A stretch of DNA of 64,000 bases from Eleusine coracana subsp. coracana (lineage: Eukaryota > Streptophyta > Magnoliopsida > Poales > Poaceae): contig CM064429.1 of the NCBI GenBank assembly GCA_032690845.1, forward strand, positions 15,160,569-15,224,568, in the 5' to 3' direction. A program made the position numbers and the translations under genes. The notes below the pieces were generated by a model that was given only the letters and a program-made list of their open reading frames with translations, was not told where the DNA came from and ran no database searches. Below, in pieces: positions 35,074-47,117 of the stretch (positions within the stretch are counted from its first letter, which is position 1; every line of letters begins with the position of its first letter).

Positions 35074-36135
35074 TTGGTGTGGAAATTGTTTATATTATTA
35101 TTTCTGTTGATTATACATGATTACAGAATCGTGGAGTACATGGCTATTCAAGAGGAGCTCTGTCTCGTAGACAGTGGCACTACCGCTACCGTTCTAAGGG
35201 ACACTAGTTATTTTCAAACACTTCAAAAGTATGACGGAGATATAACTACTGTCATTGGCAATCACACTAGGATTGTTGGCACAGGCAGGGCCACAATCGT
35301 CCTATCGAATGGTACGTGGCTAGTAATCCATAAAGCATTGCTTTATCTCGAGTCTACTCAGACATTGTTAAGCTTTAAGGATATCCGTGCAAATGGATTT
35401 CACGTAGAAACCAATGATGATAAAGGCGAAGAATGTCTCATTATGACCAAGAAAGATGGAGAACACAAGACTATCGTCGAAAGTTTTCCAACCATTAAAG
35501 AAAGCATGTACTACATTTATGTTAAACCATACAAGGAGTTTGCTGCGTTCAAGACCGTATTTAGCAACCAAGAAGCCTATCGAACATGGCACGATAGACT
35601 TGGTCATCCAGGCCTCAATATGATGCAAAGAATCACGAAGAATTCAAATGGTCATAACTTGAAGACAAAAGATTTCCCAAATCACGAAGATTTTTTGTGC
35701 GTTGCATGTGCAAAAGGAAAGCTCATCACTCGACCCTCAAAGCTGAAGATTCAAGCAGAATCGATGGCATTCCTTGAACGAATTCAAGGAGACATATGTG
35801 GACCAATTAATCCCATGTCAGAACCTTTTCGGTACTTCATGGTGTTGATTGATGCTTCCTCGAAGTGGAGTCATGTATGTTTATTGTCTACTAGAAACCA
35901 TGCGTTTGCACAATTGACAACTCAGATCATGCAATTGAAAACTAATTTTCCGGATCACAGAATCCAATCCATCAGGATGGATAATGCCGGAGAATTTACC
36001 TCAAAGGTGTTTAATGACTATTGTATGAGTATGGGTATCAAAGTGGAACATTCTATACCACACATGCATACACAAAATAGACTTGCAGAATCATTAATTA
36101 AGAGGATCAAGTTGATAGCACGACCATTATTGTAG
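35074..36135 (+). pseudogene. Copia protease and integrase
   Basis: Protease motif CLVDSGTTATVLRD, then the pre-integrase His/Cys region (WHDRLGHPG ... CVACAKGK), then the integrase core with GDICGPINPM, MDNAGEFTS and a position equivalent to the last acid in RLAESLIKR. An in-frame TAG at 36133 ends this part; the frame continues in 36145-36594 (PTSCWGHAVLHAA). Confidence 0.9.
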
Positions 36136-37470
36136 AATTTCTTATTGCCTACCTCTTGTTGGGGGCATGCAGTGTTGCACGCAGCAGCATTAATTCAATT
36201 GAGATCATCTGCTACACATGAAGAATCACCATTAGCAATGGTGCGTGGTACAATACCAAATGTTTCTCACTTGCGGAGATTTGGATGTGCTGTGTATGTC
36301 CCTATCCCTCCGCCTCAGCGAACTGCAATGGGTGCACAACGAAAACTCGTAGTTTACGTTGGATATGAAAGTGCATCTATAATCAAGTATTTAGAGCCAT
36401 CCACTAGGGATCTACACACGGCTCGCTTCGCTGATTGTATCTTTAATGAAGATCATTTTCCGGCATTAGGGGGAGAAAAGTATCTCTCTCGGGACGAATG
36501 CCGTGAAATAGAATGGGAAACTAAAGGAATTCAAGGAATGGATCCTCGCACTTCAGAAACTGAGCTCAAAGTTCAGAACATCCTCCATCTATAGAGGGTT
36601 GCTAATGAACTGCCAGAAGCTTTCACCAATACAAGAGACATTGTCAAGTCTCATATACCGGCTGCAAATGCACCTGAAAGAATAGACATCCCATTTGAAG
36701 AAGATGACTATATGGAATTCCAGTCTCCTTCTTCAAAAGCAACGAATGCTAGGAAGAGGGGGAGTGATTCGGTTACACGGGCACCAAAGAAGCCTAGAGT
36801 ACAAGCTTAAGCTAAAGCTTCTAGGAGACGTCCTGCAGAGAATAAGCCGAAGCAAACTACTCAAAAGAAAAATATAGAAGGTGAAAGCAAGCCACACGAA
36901 GTGGTGAGCATTGAAGAAGAAATCCTAAGTGAGAATGTGCGCACACTTGAAACTCACGATGGGTTACCGGAAATTCCTGATCTAAACACACCTTTGTGTG
37001 ATATAGATCAAGAAAATGAAATAATAGAAGAAGTTTCAACGAATTATGTTGAGACGGGAGTAGTATACAATAGAAAGACAATGAAAATCGACTCATAGCT
37101 GATACAATTGCAACACAGATTGACTTGGAATCTGAACCAAAGTCAATGAAGGAATGCAAGAAGCGTCCTGACTGGCCAAAATGAAAAGAAGCAATTTGTG
37201 CAGAGTTGAACTCTCTAAAGAAAAGAGAAGTGTTCGGCAATGTAAGCCTTACACCAAAAGGTATCTTTCCAGTGGGTCACAAATGGGTGTTTGTCAGAAA
37301 GAGAAATGCTACAAATGAAGTGACTAGATACAAGGCGAGACTCGTAGCTCAAAGTTTCACGTAGAGACCAGGAATTGATTACGAAGAAACCTACTCTCCC
37401 GTAATGGATAGAATTATTTTCCGGTATTTAATTATCATTGGCAGTGAATATGAATTTGTAAATACGACTT
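36136..37470 (+). pseudogene. Copia integrase C-terminus and start of RT, broken
   Basis: It continues the polyprotein: HLRRFGCAVYVPIPPPQR, KLVVYVGYESASI and HTARFADCIFNEDHFP, then a low-complexity linker with several stops and frame changes. RT begins near 37120 (KREVFGNVSLTPKG, VGHKWVFVRKRN, RYKARLVAQSFT) but has stops near 37180 and 37363. Confidence 0.85.
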
Positions 37471-38760
37471 ATGGATGTCGTCACTGCATATTTGTATGGA
37501 ACATTAGATACAGAAATCTATATGAAAGTTCTAGAAGGAATCAAAGTCCCAAATGAAGAAGAACGCAAATTATATAGTGTCAAACTTCAGAAGTCACTAT
37601 ATGGTTTAAAGCAATCTGGAAGAATGTGGTATAACAAACTCAGTAACTTTTTACTAGAGAAAGGATTCTTGAAAAATGATGATTGTCCTTGTGTATTCAT
37701 TAAGAAATCAGAGAAAGGTTATTGCATAATCTCTGTTTATGTTGATGATTTGAATATCGTTGGTACTACACAGGACGTCGAAGATGCATGTTCTTACTTA
37801 AAGTCTGAATTTGAAATGAAAGATTTAGGAAAGACTGCATATTGTTTAGGCTTGCAGCTTGAGCATACCCACGAAGGGATATTATTGCATCAATCAAACT
37901 ATACCAAGAAGGTATTAGAAAGATTTAATATGAAAGATGCATACCCACTTAGATCCCCTATGGTTGTGAGATCACTCAATACAGAGGAAGATCCATTTAG
38001 ACCAAAGGAGGAAGGTGAGGAATTATTGAGACCTCAATATCCCTATCTCAGTGCTATTGGAGCATTGATGTACCTTGCAAATGGTACGAGACCCGATATA
38101 GCTTTTGCTATTAATCTACTTGCTAGATACAGCTCGACACCAACTATGCGACATTGAAAAGGCATTAAACAAGTATTAAGATATCTGAGAGGAACTGAAG
38201 ATTTCGGATTATTTTTCAAGAGGAATGCAGAAGTAACCTTGGTTGGGTATACTGATGTTGGCTACTTATCCGATCCACACAAGTCAATCTCGCAGACTGG
38301 ATATGTGTTCATATTTGGTGGAACGGTAATTTTATGGAAGTCAACGAAGCAGACGATTGTTGCTACATCAATAAATTACTCAGAGATCATCACATTATTT
38401 GAAGCCGCCAAGGAATGCACTTGGCTTAGAAGAATGTCAAGACATATAATGGAGAGTTGTGGAGTGTCGTATACTCCATCCTCTACAGTTATCTATGAAG
38501 ATAATAACGCTTGTATTGCACAAATACAATCGGGATACATAAAGTCAAACAGGACAAAGCATATGTTACCTAAATTCTTCCATACGCATGAATTGCAAGA
38601 GAAGGGAGAAATTTTGGTAACTCATATCCGATCTTGTGATAATCTTGCAGATATGTTCACAAAGGCACTACCAGCTTGCACTCTTAAAAAGTGTCAGCAT
38701 GGTATTGGTATGAGAAGACTTAGAGAAGTGCTTGGAACAGAGGGAGAACTTCCCTAAGTA
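37471..38760 (+). pseudogene. Copia reverse transcriptase and RNase H
   Basis: RT core with MDVVTAYLYGTLDTEIYM, LYGLKQSGRMWY and the YVDD box (SVYVDDLNIVG), then MYLANGTRPDIAFA. A TGA at 38155-38157 breaks it. RNase H follows (GYTDVGYLSDPHKSISQTGY, EDNNACIAQI, RTKHMLPKFF) and ends at 38757-38759. All domains of a copia pol are present. Confidence 0.92.
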
Positions 38761-39009
38761 CATCACGTCTCGAATTAAAGAATCATCTCGAAGATAATTC
38801 GTGTCGTTCATGAAGATCGATAAGCATTAATCATGAAGATTAAAATATTATACTCTTTTTTCCTTATGAGTTTTTATATGAAGTTTTCTCATTAAGATTT
38901 TTAATGAGGCAATGTGTACAATACAAGTAACGGTAATATATGCTCTTTTCTTTATTTTTTCCACTGGGTTTTTAAGGAGTTTTATGAGGCATATTTATCG
39001 TGATAAAGA

Positions 39010-39022
39010 GCCCAAGGGGGGG
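39010..39022 (+). other. Copia polypurine tract
   Basis: AGCCCAAGGGGGG immediately precedes the 3' LTR. Confidence 0.8.
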
Positions 39023-39267
39023 TGTTGTAAAACGCTTGTTGGGCCAGGCCCACCTTCTAGAAGAAGGTTTCCTGGCCCATGTGGGCTCGTTATCGAATTA
39101 GGACCCAACACGAAGTAGGGTTTCCCCCTTATAAATAGTTGAGGAGACACCCCTTTATAATTTCGCCAGAATTATTCAATAAAGAATTTCGTCTCCTCTA
39201 TTCTTGTTGCTTTTAGTTTTCGTTCTCTATATCGATCTACGTGTCTTCGATCGTCGATAACTCAACA
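39023..39267 (+). repeat. Copia 3' LTR
   Basis: 245 bp, the same length and ends as the copy at 32233-32477. It is followed by the AAATT duplication. Confidence 0.95.
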
Positions 39268-39272
39268 AAATT

Positions 39273-39789
39273 AATGCGACCGGATCGTTTGCAGTAGGAC
39301 AACGGCGGGTCGGGGATCTCAGGGTTACACAAGGGCGGCGGCAGCTTTGGCATATGGAGACGAGACCTGTTCGTTCAAGACTCTTAAGTCGATCGACCGA
39401 CTGAAGGCGTCTGATAGATCGGTACAGGTTAAGACCATGGCCCACATTGCCGTCCATGGACCTCCGCCTCATCGAAACATCTCCTCCCTCGCGCCTCCAA
39501 CGCCATCATCATCCTTCCCTGCAGCCCTTCTCCCACCCATGACCACCTCCAACAGTCGGTGGCACCGCACCGCCTTATTGCACTGCCCGCCACACACCGC
39601 CGCCCATCACTAACCTCTTCGACTCTGACGCCTCCACCGCCTACCCCACCCACCATTTTCCTACCTTCTTATGGCTGATGGCGCTATCATCAGCCCACCG
39701 CCACGGCTGGGTCATGGCCATGGCCCACAGACCCCGTTCTATGTTTGTCAGGACAGAGCACTCCCGTCTCTTCGACAACCCTCAAACCT
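39273..39789. other. Displaced upstream region of the F-box gene
   Basis: Before the copia insertion this DNA lay directly upstream of the F-box start codon. It is moderately GC-rich and has no convincing gene. Confidence 0.5.
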
Positions 39790-39798
39790 TAACTAATT

Positions 39799-40871
39799 GG
39801 ACCAATTGTATAAAAGGACATGTTTTTAAACATAATATAAAAAAAGATCTCTTTTTTATACTTTGTAAAATTAGACCTCTTTTTTGAATCTGAAGTAAGC
39901 AGCAGCCCCTATTCCGTTTGATGTTTTTAATGGTGTTAAATCTTATACAAAAAGACATTTATGCCCTTTCAAAATTGAACCGTTGTGTAACTAAACATTG
40001 CAACTTTACCCCGGTTTTGACTACAGAGCGAATGACTCTAAAATCAGATTTATATAAATGGATTTATAGCGTAATTTAAATGATTTGTGAATAGATATTC
40101 AATTTTCCAAAAATCTGGACAAAATCCACAAAATTCTTCCCTCTCTGTTTCGTGTCTTCTTCCCAAGCAGACACTCGTGGCCAGCCCACGACATCTCCCC
40201 GGCCCCGCAGACCTGACCACAACGCCGGACTACGTGCATGTCCACGTAGTACGACACCTCCCCACCCGGTCCGCCTGGAACGCCTGGAGCGAGTTCCGCG
40301 GAAATCCTCAACGCCGGCAACTCGGGGTGAGATCCGCAGAGATCCTTTGGAGATATGGCGACCCGAGCATCCAGCCTCTGCGCCCCTGGCCGCTCGTCCA
40401 CGGCCGCGCGAGCACCCACGCTGCGTCACGCATAGCCCGCGGCGTCACACGCGCAGCCAATCCCGCGTGTCGCTAGGCCTCCGCCCACGCGCCGCTCGTC
40501 CTCCGCCCGCGCCAGGCTCCCTCCCTGCGTGCCGACCCGCCAGCTGCCCCTCCGTTGGCCACCGCCTCCGCCGCTTGTTGCTTAGGGTTGGGTTTCGAGC
40601 GTACCAGAGAGAGAGAGAGAGAGGTTGATAGAGAGAGAGAGAGTTGAGATGGGCTGGTGCTTAGTGGGACCAAGAAATAGCAGGGGCATTTGGGTCTTTT
40701 TTCTTTTCTTTTGATTTTTTAATTCAAAAACAATTTGTATCCTAACAGTAATATAAACCAGGGGCTGACGGCTGCTTCAGTTTTAAAAAAGAGGTTCAAT
40801 TTTACAAAGTCTAAAAAAAAATCCATTTTTTATATTAAGATCAAAAATAGATCCTCTGACGCAATTTCCCC
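39799..40871. mobile_element. Pack-MULE candidate with 9-bp target duplication
   Basis: Perfect 9-bp direct repeats TAACTAATT flank it (39790-39798 and 40872-40880). The ends form ~110-bp inverted repeats: 39799-39910 against 40761-40871, alignable almost without gaps (shared TAATATAAAAAA, CTTTGTAAAATT, CCTCTTTTTT, CAGCCCC). Long TIRs and a 9-bp duplication define Mutator-like elements. The interior (about 40140-40620) is very GC-rich, unlike the AT-rich TIRs, and no transposase is present. That is the picture of a MULE carrying captured gene DNA. The open frames inside show no domain I recognise. Confidence 0.82.
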
Positions 40872-40880
40872 TAACTAATT

Positions 40881-43765
40881 AAGCACGCTCACTGCCCTTC
40901 TCCATCTTGGATGACCGATGGTGACCTCGCCACGTTGCATGCTCTTCCATCGCACTCCGCCACCCGGAGTTGACGATTGCATCTCGGAGAGTTGGAGGAA
41001 GAAGATGGCTCATAGCCATCGAATTATGTAGGTCGCCCGAATCTCAAAACAATCTATCAATCGATTCTCATTGGGCGCTTTATGTATATCATTTACCTAT
41101 TAGGTACTACCACAGATAGATGGCTAATCGCTCTACGTAATGTGCACATGTGTTTCTGCCTCTTTTCGAGCTATCTTTTACATCTCTAATCACAGTAGTT
41201 AGCTTACAGGTAGTGATAAGATAACTATTCTTGAATGAACTCAACATTTTGAATCAATTATTTCAATATTCTTATAAACTTATATTAAAAAAATTAAGAA
41301 AAATGAGTCAATATTTCCAGTAAAGATATTTAGAATATCTAAAATAGAGATTCAGTATGATGCAACACATATAAATATTGACAAAAACTTAGGTTAGAAT
41401 CCTGTGGCTGCTATCTTCTTCAAGTTCCAGTATGTGCAAGCACGAGCTCCACGAGCAACTCCTCCTTTTCGTCTGCACTTAGGTTAGAATTTCTTCTTGG
41501 TAATTTGTTGAAGCCGCAACCTGCTCACTGAGTGTCATACCATGGCTTTGCCGTGAAGAATGCCATAAAACTAGCCAGCCTGTCTAATTTGTACTAGTTC
41601 ATCTTTTTTCTTGTTTAATTCACCATAATATAATTACATCTCGAAAATGATGAACCCAATTTTGATAAGTCTTCCACAAGAATATTAGCTTGTGTGAAAT
41701 CATCTCAGAAAATCGCTTTAATCTTTTTGGAATATGAAAGAGAAAGATTAAAGGTCCATTATTAGCTTTGAAGATGATCGAACTTGTTGTATGAGTACTG
41801 AACAATTAGAAAAGGAAGCAATAACTAACTTGTTGTATGAGTACCGAACAATTAGAAAACTATTAATGAACTGTGCAGTATGTAGTATAGGTTAGTAAAT
41901 TTGGCTTCGGTTTGGGATACACTTATGCACATTTGTGAATCTGGTTCTGTAGCTAGTCATTTTGCATTCACTTCTAGATGAAATCAATGATAGCTCCCGG
42001 ATGAAATTGACAATATTTTCTTCTGTTGTAAAATTATGAGATATTGTTCTTGATTAAGCTGCATTATTCTTAGTATGTTCCAACCAGAATGTAATGGATT
42101 TGAATTATCAGTTACATACACCAAAGTCTTACCGGAATTAGAAATGAGTGACCAAGCATCAAATCATGTTCTGAATATTCACATTTGTCTCCTTGCATTG
42201 ACAATTCTTGGTATAACTTGGAGAACAGATAGCAAACTCAGATTACATGTACGTTCTTGTCCATGTGTTCTTTCAGAATTTCGATTATACCGTCAAGCTT
42301 AGCCTGAAGAGACAAAGAAGATTATGAAGCAAGTTCAAAGAGACAAATGACCATGTATTATAAGTTAGGAGTTGCATTGATCATATAGTTTCAGAGATAC
42401 AAACGAGTGTGATACCAGTTGGTAACACCATAGTTTATATTTATATGCCCTCTGACTAGGAGTGTAGTCTATTGAAGTTAGAGCTCCTACATATAAATTG
42501 ATGTTTAGGCAGCCTTACTTTTGGCTAATCTATGAAAAGAATGTGTTATGCTTTCATATTCTATTCTCCTAAACTGCAGATACTATATAACAAGCTCTTG
42601 ATTCTACTTCTGAGTTTTACTGACTTTTGACTCAATTTGCTTGCTGCTTAAAGCAACTCAATATAGAAGCATCACCTTTTTTTTTTTGTTTTGGAACATT
42701 ATCATTGCAGAATTTGTTTTACAAAAACGAGTCTCCAATGAGAGAGTCATTGCATACTCGTTTTGGCAAACATAGTCTATAATGAGTCTCTCATTGGAGT
42801 CTCGTTTTTGACAAAATGAGTCTGTAGTCATTGCAGACTTCAAAATCTGAGTCTCCAATGACTTCACAGCACAGACGCAAATTTGGAGACAAAGAAAATA
42901 GAGTCTCAGATGTGGCTTGATCAGAGTCTCTAAATACGTTTTCTGACATAGTGTTATCTTGATACAAATTAGTACAACCTGCAAAAATTGAACAGATGAA
43001 GAAACATTATGTGAAAGATCAGATCTCGTTGCCATGGATCGGGTTGAAAACGAGGGAAGAGGCGAGCTGACATGCCTACGCCAGAGTCAACTAATAGAGG
43101 CGGCAACAGGTGGAGAACAAAGGCAAAGAGGAGATGTCCGGGATTGCAAACCATGGATCTCAGCGCTCGCGAGGCAATAACGAAGCATGGGGGTGAAGGA
43201 ATCGGCTGGCTCTAGTCGTCGGTGGCCTCGCTGGTGACGGCGCACAGTCATGCCAACCGGCGGCCACCTGCTCCCACGCACCTTGTTGGCGAAGTTGCCC
43301 TCGAGGCAGGTTGTGGTGGTTGCCGCCACTACCGTGTCGGAGAGAGAAGACTGTAACCGCTGCTTCCTCTTGAACTGCGACGTCCTCTCAAACCCACCTC
43401 CAGGTCTAGCGGCCCAGCAGGAACGGTGTCTCGCCTCCTCCAAAGATGACACGCATGCTGGGAACGATGACGAAGATTATTGCGCTAGCAGGAACGGAAC
43501 TCGTTGATCGCACAATATTTTGGGTCCTCGTGTGGCATTCCAAACAATGAGCTGGCATTAAAATATCCTCAACAACAGGGAAATAATCATTGGAGAGTAA
43601 TCATAAGGAAATCATTCAGGGGAAGTAATCTCCATTGGGTAATAAAGGAAAGAAATGAAGAGTATGCGGGACAGGTAAAGAAAGACTCGGTGGAAAAAAA
43701 AAATCAGCTACGGAAGCCACAAAGAAAAAATCAGCTACGGAAAGCCACAAATGAATTAGCGAGTG
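40881..43765. other. Intergenic, no gene recognised
   Basis: Mostly AT-rich. A ~36-bp sequence around TTGTTGTATGAGTAC is repeated near 41784 and 41830. Short frames at 42075-42302 and 43087-43507 have no known domain. Confidence 0.4.
42722..42810. repeat. Inverted repeat with 30-bp arms
   Basis: Arms 42722-42751 and 42781-42810 pair with only two mismatches around a 29-base loop. The sequence CAAAAACGAG heads the left arm and its complement ends the right arm. Related GAGTCTCCAATGA words recur to ~42870. It is either a small foldback element or a hairpin precursor. Confidence 0.7.
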
Positions 43766-43768
43766 TTA

Positions 43769-44944
43769 GAGCATCTCCAGCAGGTGCTCTAAATCTGCTG
43801 CTTTATATCCAGTTTTAGAGATCCTGTAAAACATATTTTTAAAGATCCATGATGTGTTGCTACAACAGATGCTCTAAAACTCATGCTTTATAACTGATTT
43901 TTCTTCAATTCTCTTCTTTTTGGAGCATACATTCTATATTTTCAGTCCATAAATATTCAAAAAACACACAGTGCAACCATATTTTCAAATCCACTATTTC
44001 AAATGCAAACTTAAATTCAAACATACATTTAGTTCAAATAAACTGAAATTAACATTAAAAGCATAAACACATTAACGAATCAACATAATGGTTGGTGAAT
44101 CAGTTGCTATGATTATGTATAACTGACGATGACCAGGGACATAAAGAAAAAAAATGAAAACAAAAAAACATTACTTGTCAGGCGTTTCATCAAACACCTC
44201 GAGGTCGTTTGGCATGGATGTGCCACCGTCGGTGCTGGGAACGAAGCGATCTGCCGGCGTGCTGTCCATAAGAGCAGGGGATTGCTGGATCGCCACAAAC
44301 GCTTTCTTCCTCTTCTAGAGTAGCCACGTGTTGTGGTCGTGCTCCGCCGAGCTTGGTCAGGTATGCTCGGGTGTTCGGCGGTGTGCATCTCTGAAGCTAG
44401 GGAGCTTGCGCCCATGGGCAATGGAGGCCGCGCCCTGACCTATGAGCCTCTAACGGCCTCGACGTCGTTGCCTGAGCAAATGAGCTCGTGGCCTCGCACG
44501 ACGGTGACGATGAATCCGAGCTTGGGGTGGACTGAGACGGTGGCTCATTCGAGCTTGGGTTGGATGAGGGCGGTAGTGGATGACGGACCAGAGCTCGGGG
44601 CGGACCACTGCGTCGACAACGGCGAGTGAGAAGTGGTGACGCGGTGTGGAATTGACAGTGGCGGGACGTGCAATTGGCTCCCGCCAACTTCAAATCGGAG
44701 ATAAAGCACGGGATACAGAACCTCGGTTCGTGCTGTTAATATGAAGCACCAAAGGCCCAATATAAAGGATCTGTATAAAATTTTAGAGCACGTGATTGAT
44801 TTAAAGCATCTGCTGGAGCATCTTCATGCTTTATATTGCTAAATTTTACAGCACTGAGTCATTATAAAGCATCTGCTGAAGATGCTCTTAACCTTCTAAA
44901 TTTTACAGCACTGAGTCATTATAAAGCATCTGCTGGAGATGCTC
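43769..44944. mobile_element. Harbinger-like non-autonomous DNA transposon
   Basis: It has perfect 15-bp terminal inverted repeats GAGCATCTCCAGCAG, flanked on both sides by TTA (43766-43768 and 44945-44947), the usual PIF/Harbinger target. The last ~57 bp of the right end are present twice in tandem (44839-44895 and 44896-44944). The interior at 44110-44700 is GC-rich with no transposase. Subterminal TGCTCTAAA and GCTTTATA words repeat at both ends. Confidence 0.78.
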
Positions 44945-44947
44945 TTA

Positions 44948-46488
44948 AACTTTTGTGACATTATGTCATACTTTTTGTCAGGCCGTGGACTCACGACTTC
45001 ATCCAACGGTGGAATTGTGAGAACGCATGACATATTAGATCAAAGACAGATGGTGAGGATATGGTAGAGGGTCACAGGGTAATACATATATCATACAAAG
45101 TTTAGTCTTTATAGTATCTCTACTTTTAATAAGTTTGATGTGATCATCTACGGCCACGAATTTTGGTGTCCACGCTCTGATTCATGTTTAGTTTGGAGTA
45201 TGAGTTGATCCTGTCCGAATGTGGTTTGGAACTTGGAGTCTTCACAGCGTTCAAATCGACCCTCAAACAATTCGTATGTTTTGGAGTTCAACTTTTCCCC
45301 TGCATCACAATGCCATCACTGCAAGTTTCCCTCACAATCACGTTGTCTTACTTGATGGGTCATCCGACATAAATTTAGCTCAGGATTGCCCATGCGATTT
45401 TTTTCGTAGCCAAGGAAATTTGGAGTTTGAGTGAGTGGAGTAGTGGTGGAGGAGACAATAGGAACTCCATTTAGCTGTTCATTGGTGTTGCAACCCTTCA
45501 GTGGCGCTCTGGTGCGAGCTCTTCTTTATCAGCCATGACCCTTGATGGAAGAGAGCGAAAAGGTTGTTGCTCGCTTGAGGTTGAAAAAGCTGCTATCCTA
45601 GGCCAAGTTGGGCCAATGGAAGAACGGGCTGTTTGATAGAGCCTCAGAGTGGTTATCAAATTGGGCTGAAATTTTTAATATAATAAGGAGTCTCACATTG
45701 TCACTATGATTTAGCAAATCGAGTGAGAAACTAAGAAGGTCCATAAAAGTGACATATTTATTATTTGCTCGTGCAAATCTGTGTTTCATCACAATATTTC
45801 TTTTTTTTCGATATCTGTGAATAGGATGGTTGAAAATTGCCTAGGATTTTTTTTGCGAGCTCTCCTACATTATAGTTTTGTTATTTATGTTATATACAGT
45901 ACACGCATTGTTTTTTTTTTGAAAAAATGTGAGTTGCATCACATGGCTTCACTTTGACGATTATTTGAGTAATTGAAATTTCTTTTGATTCAAAATTAGG
46001 AAAAGTTTAAATACGTGCACTATCGATGAAAATGAGTATGACACGTGCAAAGACCTTCTAACAGAAACATGTCCCGAGATTCACAAGCGAAAGAACCAAG
46101 ATGAATGATAGAAAATGAGATGATCAGAATAAACTGGAAAATGAGATGGTCAGAATAAACTGAGTTTTGCAAAGTCATTGATCTCCCATATTTCAAAGTG
46201 CAAATGAAATCATGCATAACACCGTCAACAACGTAGTACTGGAGGACTCTTGAGGTGGAACATACTACACTAAAAGATGATGATATTCAGGTGAAGGTGA
46301 CTCAACAAATGACAATCGTAATGTGCATGAGCTGCGGTAACTCACCCTTAAAAGTAAGAGAAGTTACAATAAATAAAATATAGCTATTTTTCAAAAACTA
46401 TATTTAGATTATCCAAAGTCCCACATTACATATAGATTTATATATTTTTATATTACTCTTACACAGTTGTGATTGACTTCTGTCGACA
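44948..46488. other. Intergenic, no gene recognised
   Basis: AT-rich, only short frames. Confidence 0.4.
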
Positions 46489-46491
46489 TCT

Positions 46492-46674
46492 TACTACAGG
46501 AGACAACACCTTTTTCATGTGCCCAGGACACACGGCAAAGTGCGAAATACCCACGGCAAAATCTTTATCGTTGGCTGCACACGATATCTCTCACAGGGTA
46601 AAAAATTTATCGACAAAGCCGGCTTACCAACTCCGGTTAGTCAAAACCATGACATATAAGAGTTTCCCATAGTG
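46492..46674. mobile_element. 183-bp CACTA MITE
   Basis: The left end TACTACAGGAGAC and the right end (reverse complement CACTATGGGAAACTC) match the CACTACGGGAAACTC start of the element at 59673. The target duplication is TCT on both sides (46489-46491 and 46675-46677). The inside has CACACGGCAAAG-type repeats as in that element. It is too short to code. Confidence 0.72.
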
Positions 46675-46797
46675 TCTCATTACTCTTGGTATTCACACTA
46701 CAAGAGTTTGTGTTTTGTGGAATGGACAAGGTTAGCGCACGACCCATCACCCTCTCTTAACTAAGGATTCTTGTTTGAAGTTTATTGTTCTTCTCAA

Positions 46798-46828
46798 TGT
46801 CCGTAGCAACGCACGACCATTTTACTAG
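46798..46828 (+). mobile_element. Helitron-like 3' terminus
   Basis: GTCCGTAGCAACGCACGACC and then ATTTTACTAG, followed by T. In grasses a CCGT-GCAAC-ACGG type hairpin before CTAG marks many Helitron ends. The 5' end was not found. Confidence 0.35.
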
Positions 46829-47117
46829 TAATATATACAAATATATAAATAGACATGCGTATATTTTTGAAAATATGAATACAGAATATCTTGCTGCTGA
46901 CTGTTGTCACACAAGGCACATTGACTAACTGCCAGAAAGGAAGAGGTATAATTGGCTATTATTTATAGAGAATATAATAGCATGATAAATATGTAGCCTG
47001 TAAAATCGGAATTGCATTGATTGCCGCGATTTTGTAACCAGATTTGCAAGTATATTTACATCCATGTGCAAGCAATCCCCCTGGCACTCGTCACGGCAAT
47101 CCATCAGCGACAGCGCC

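Larger units (their letters stand above)
32233..39267 (+). mobile_element. Complete Ty1/copia retrotransposon, decayed
   Basis: The element is 7035 bp with two 245-bp LTRs and a perfect 5-bp duplication AAATT at 32228-32232 and 39268-39272. Order on the plus strand: LTR, leader with poly-C tracts, gag, protease, integrase, RT, RNase H, polypurine tract, LTR. Putting integrase before RT makes it copia. The LTRs differ at about 19 of 245 positions by eye; most differences are C in the 3' copy and T in the 5' copy. Coding parts carry several stops. It sits 41 bp upstream of the F-box start codon, in opposite orientation to that gene. Confidence 0.95.

Noticed and set aside
40152..40628. 158-codon plus-strand frame inside the Pack-MULE
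   Set aside because: Low-complexity Arg/Pro composition, with equally long minus-strand frames. It may hold a captured gene fragment but no coding strand can be chosen.
43087..43507. Overlapping plus and minus frames of 85-121 codons
   Set aside because: Mutually exclusive frames of similar quality in a moderately GC-rich patch, with no recognisable family.
46690..46720. CACTACAAGAGTTTGTG considered as another CACTA terminus
   Set aside because: No matching opposite end, 3-bp duplication or subterminal repeats could be found nearby.
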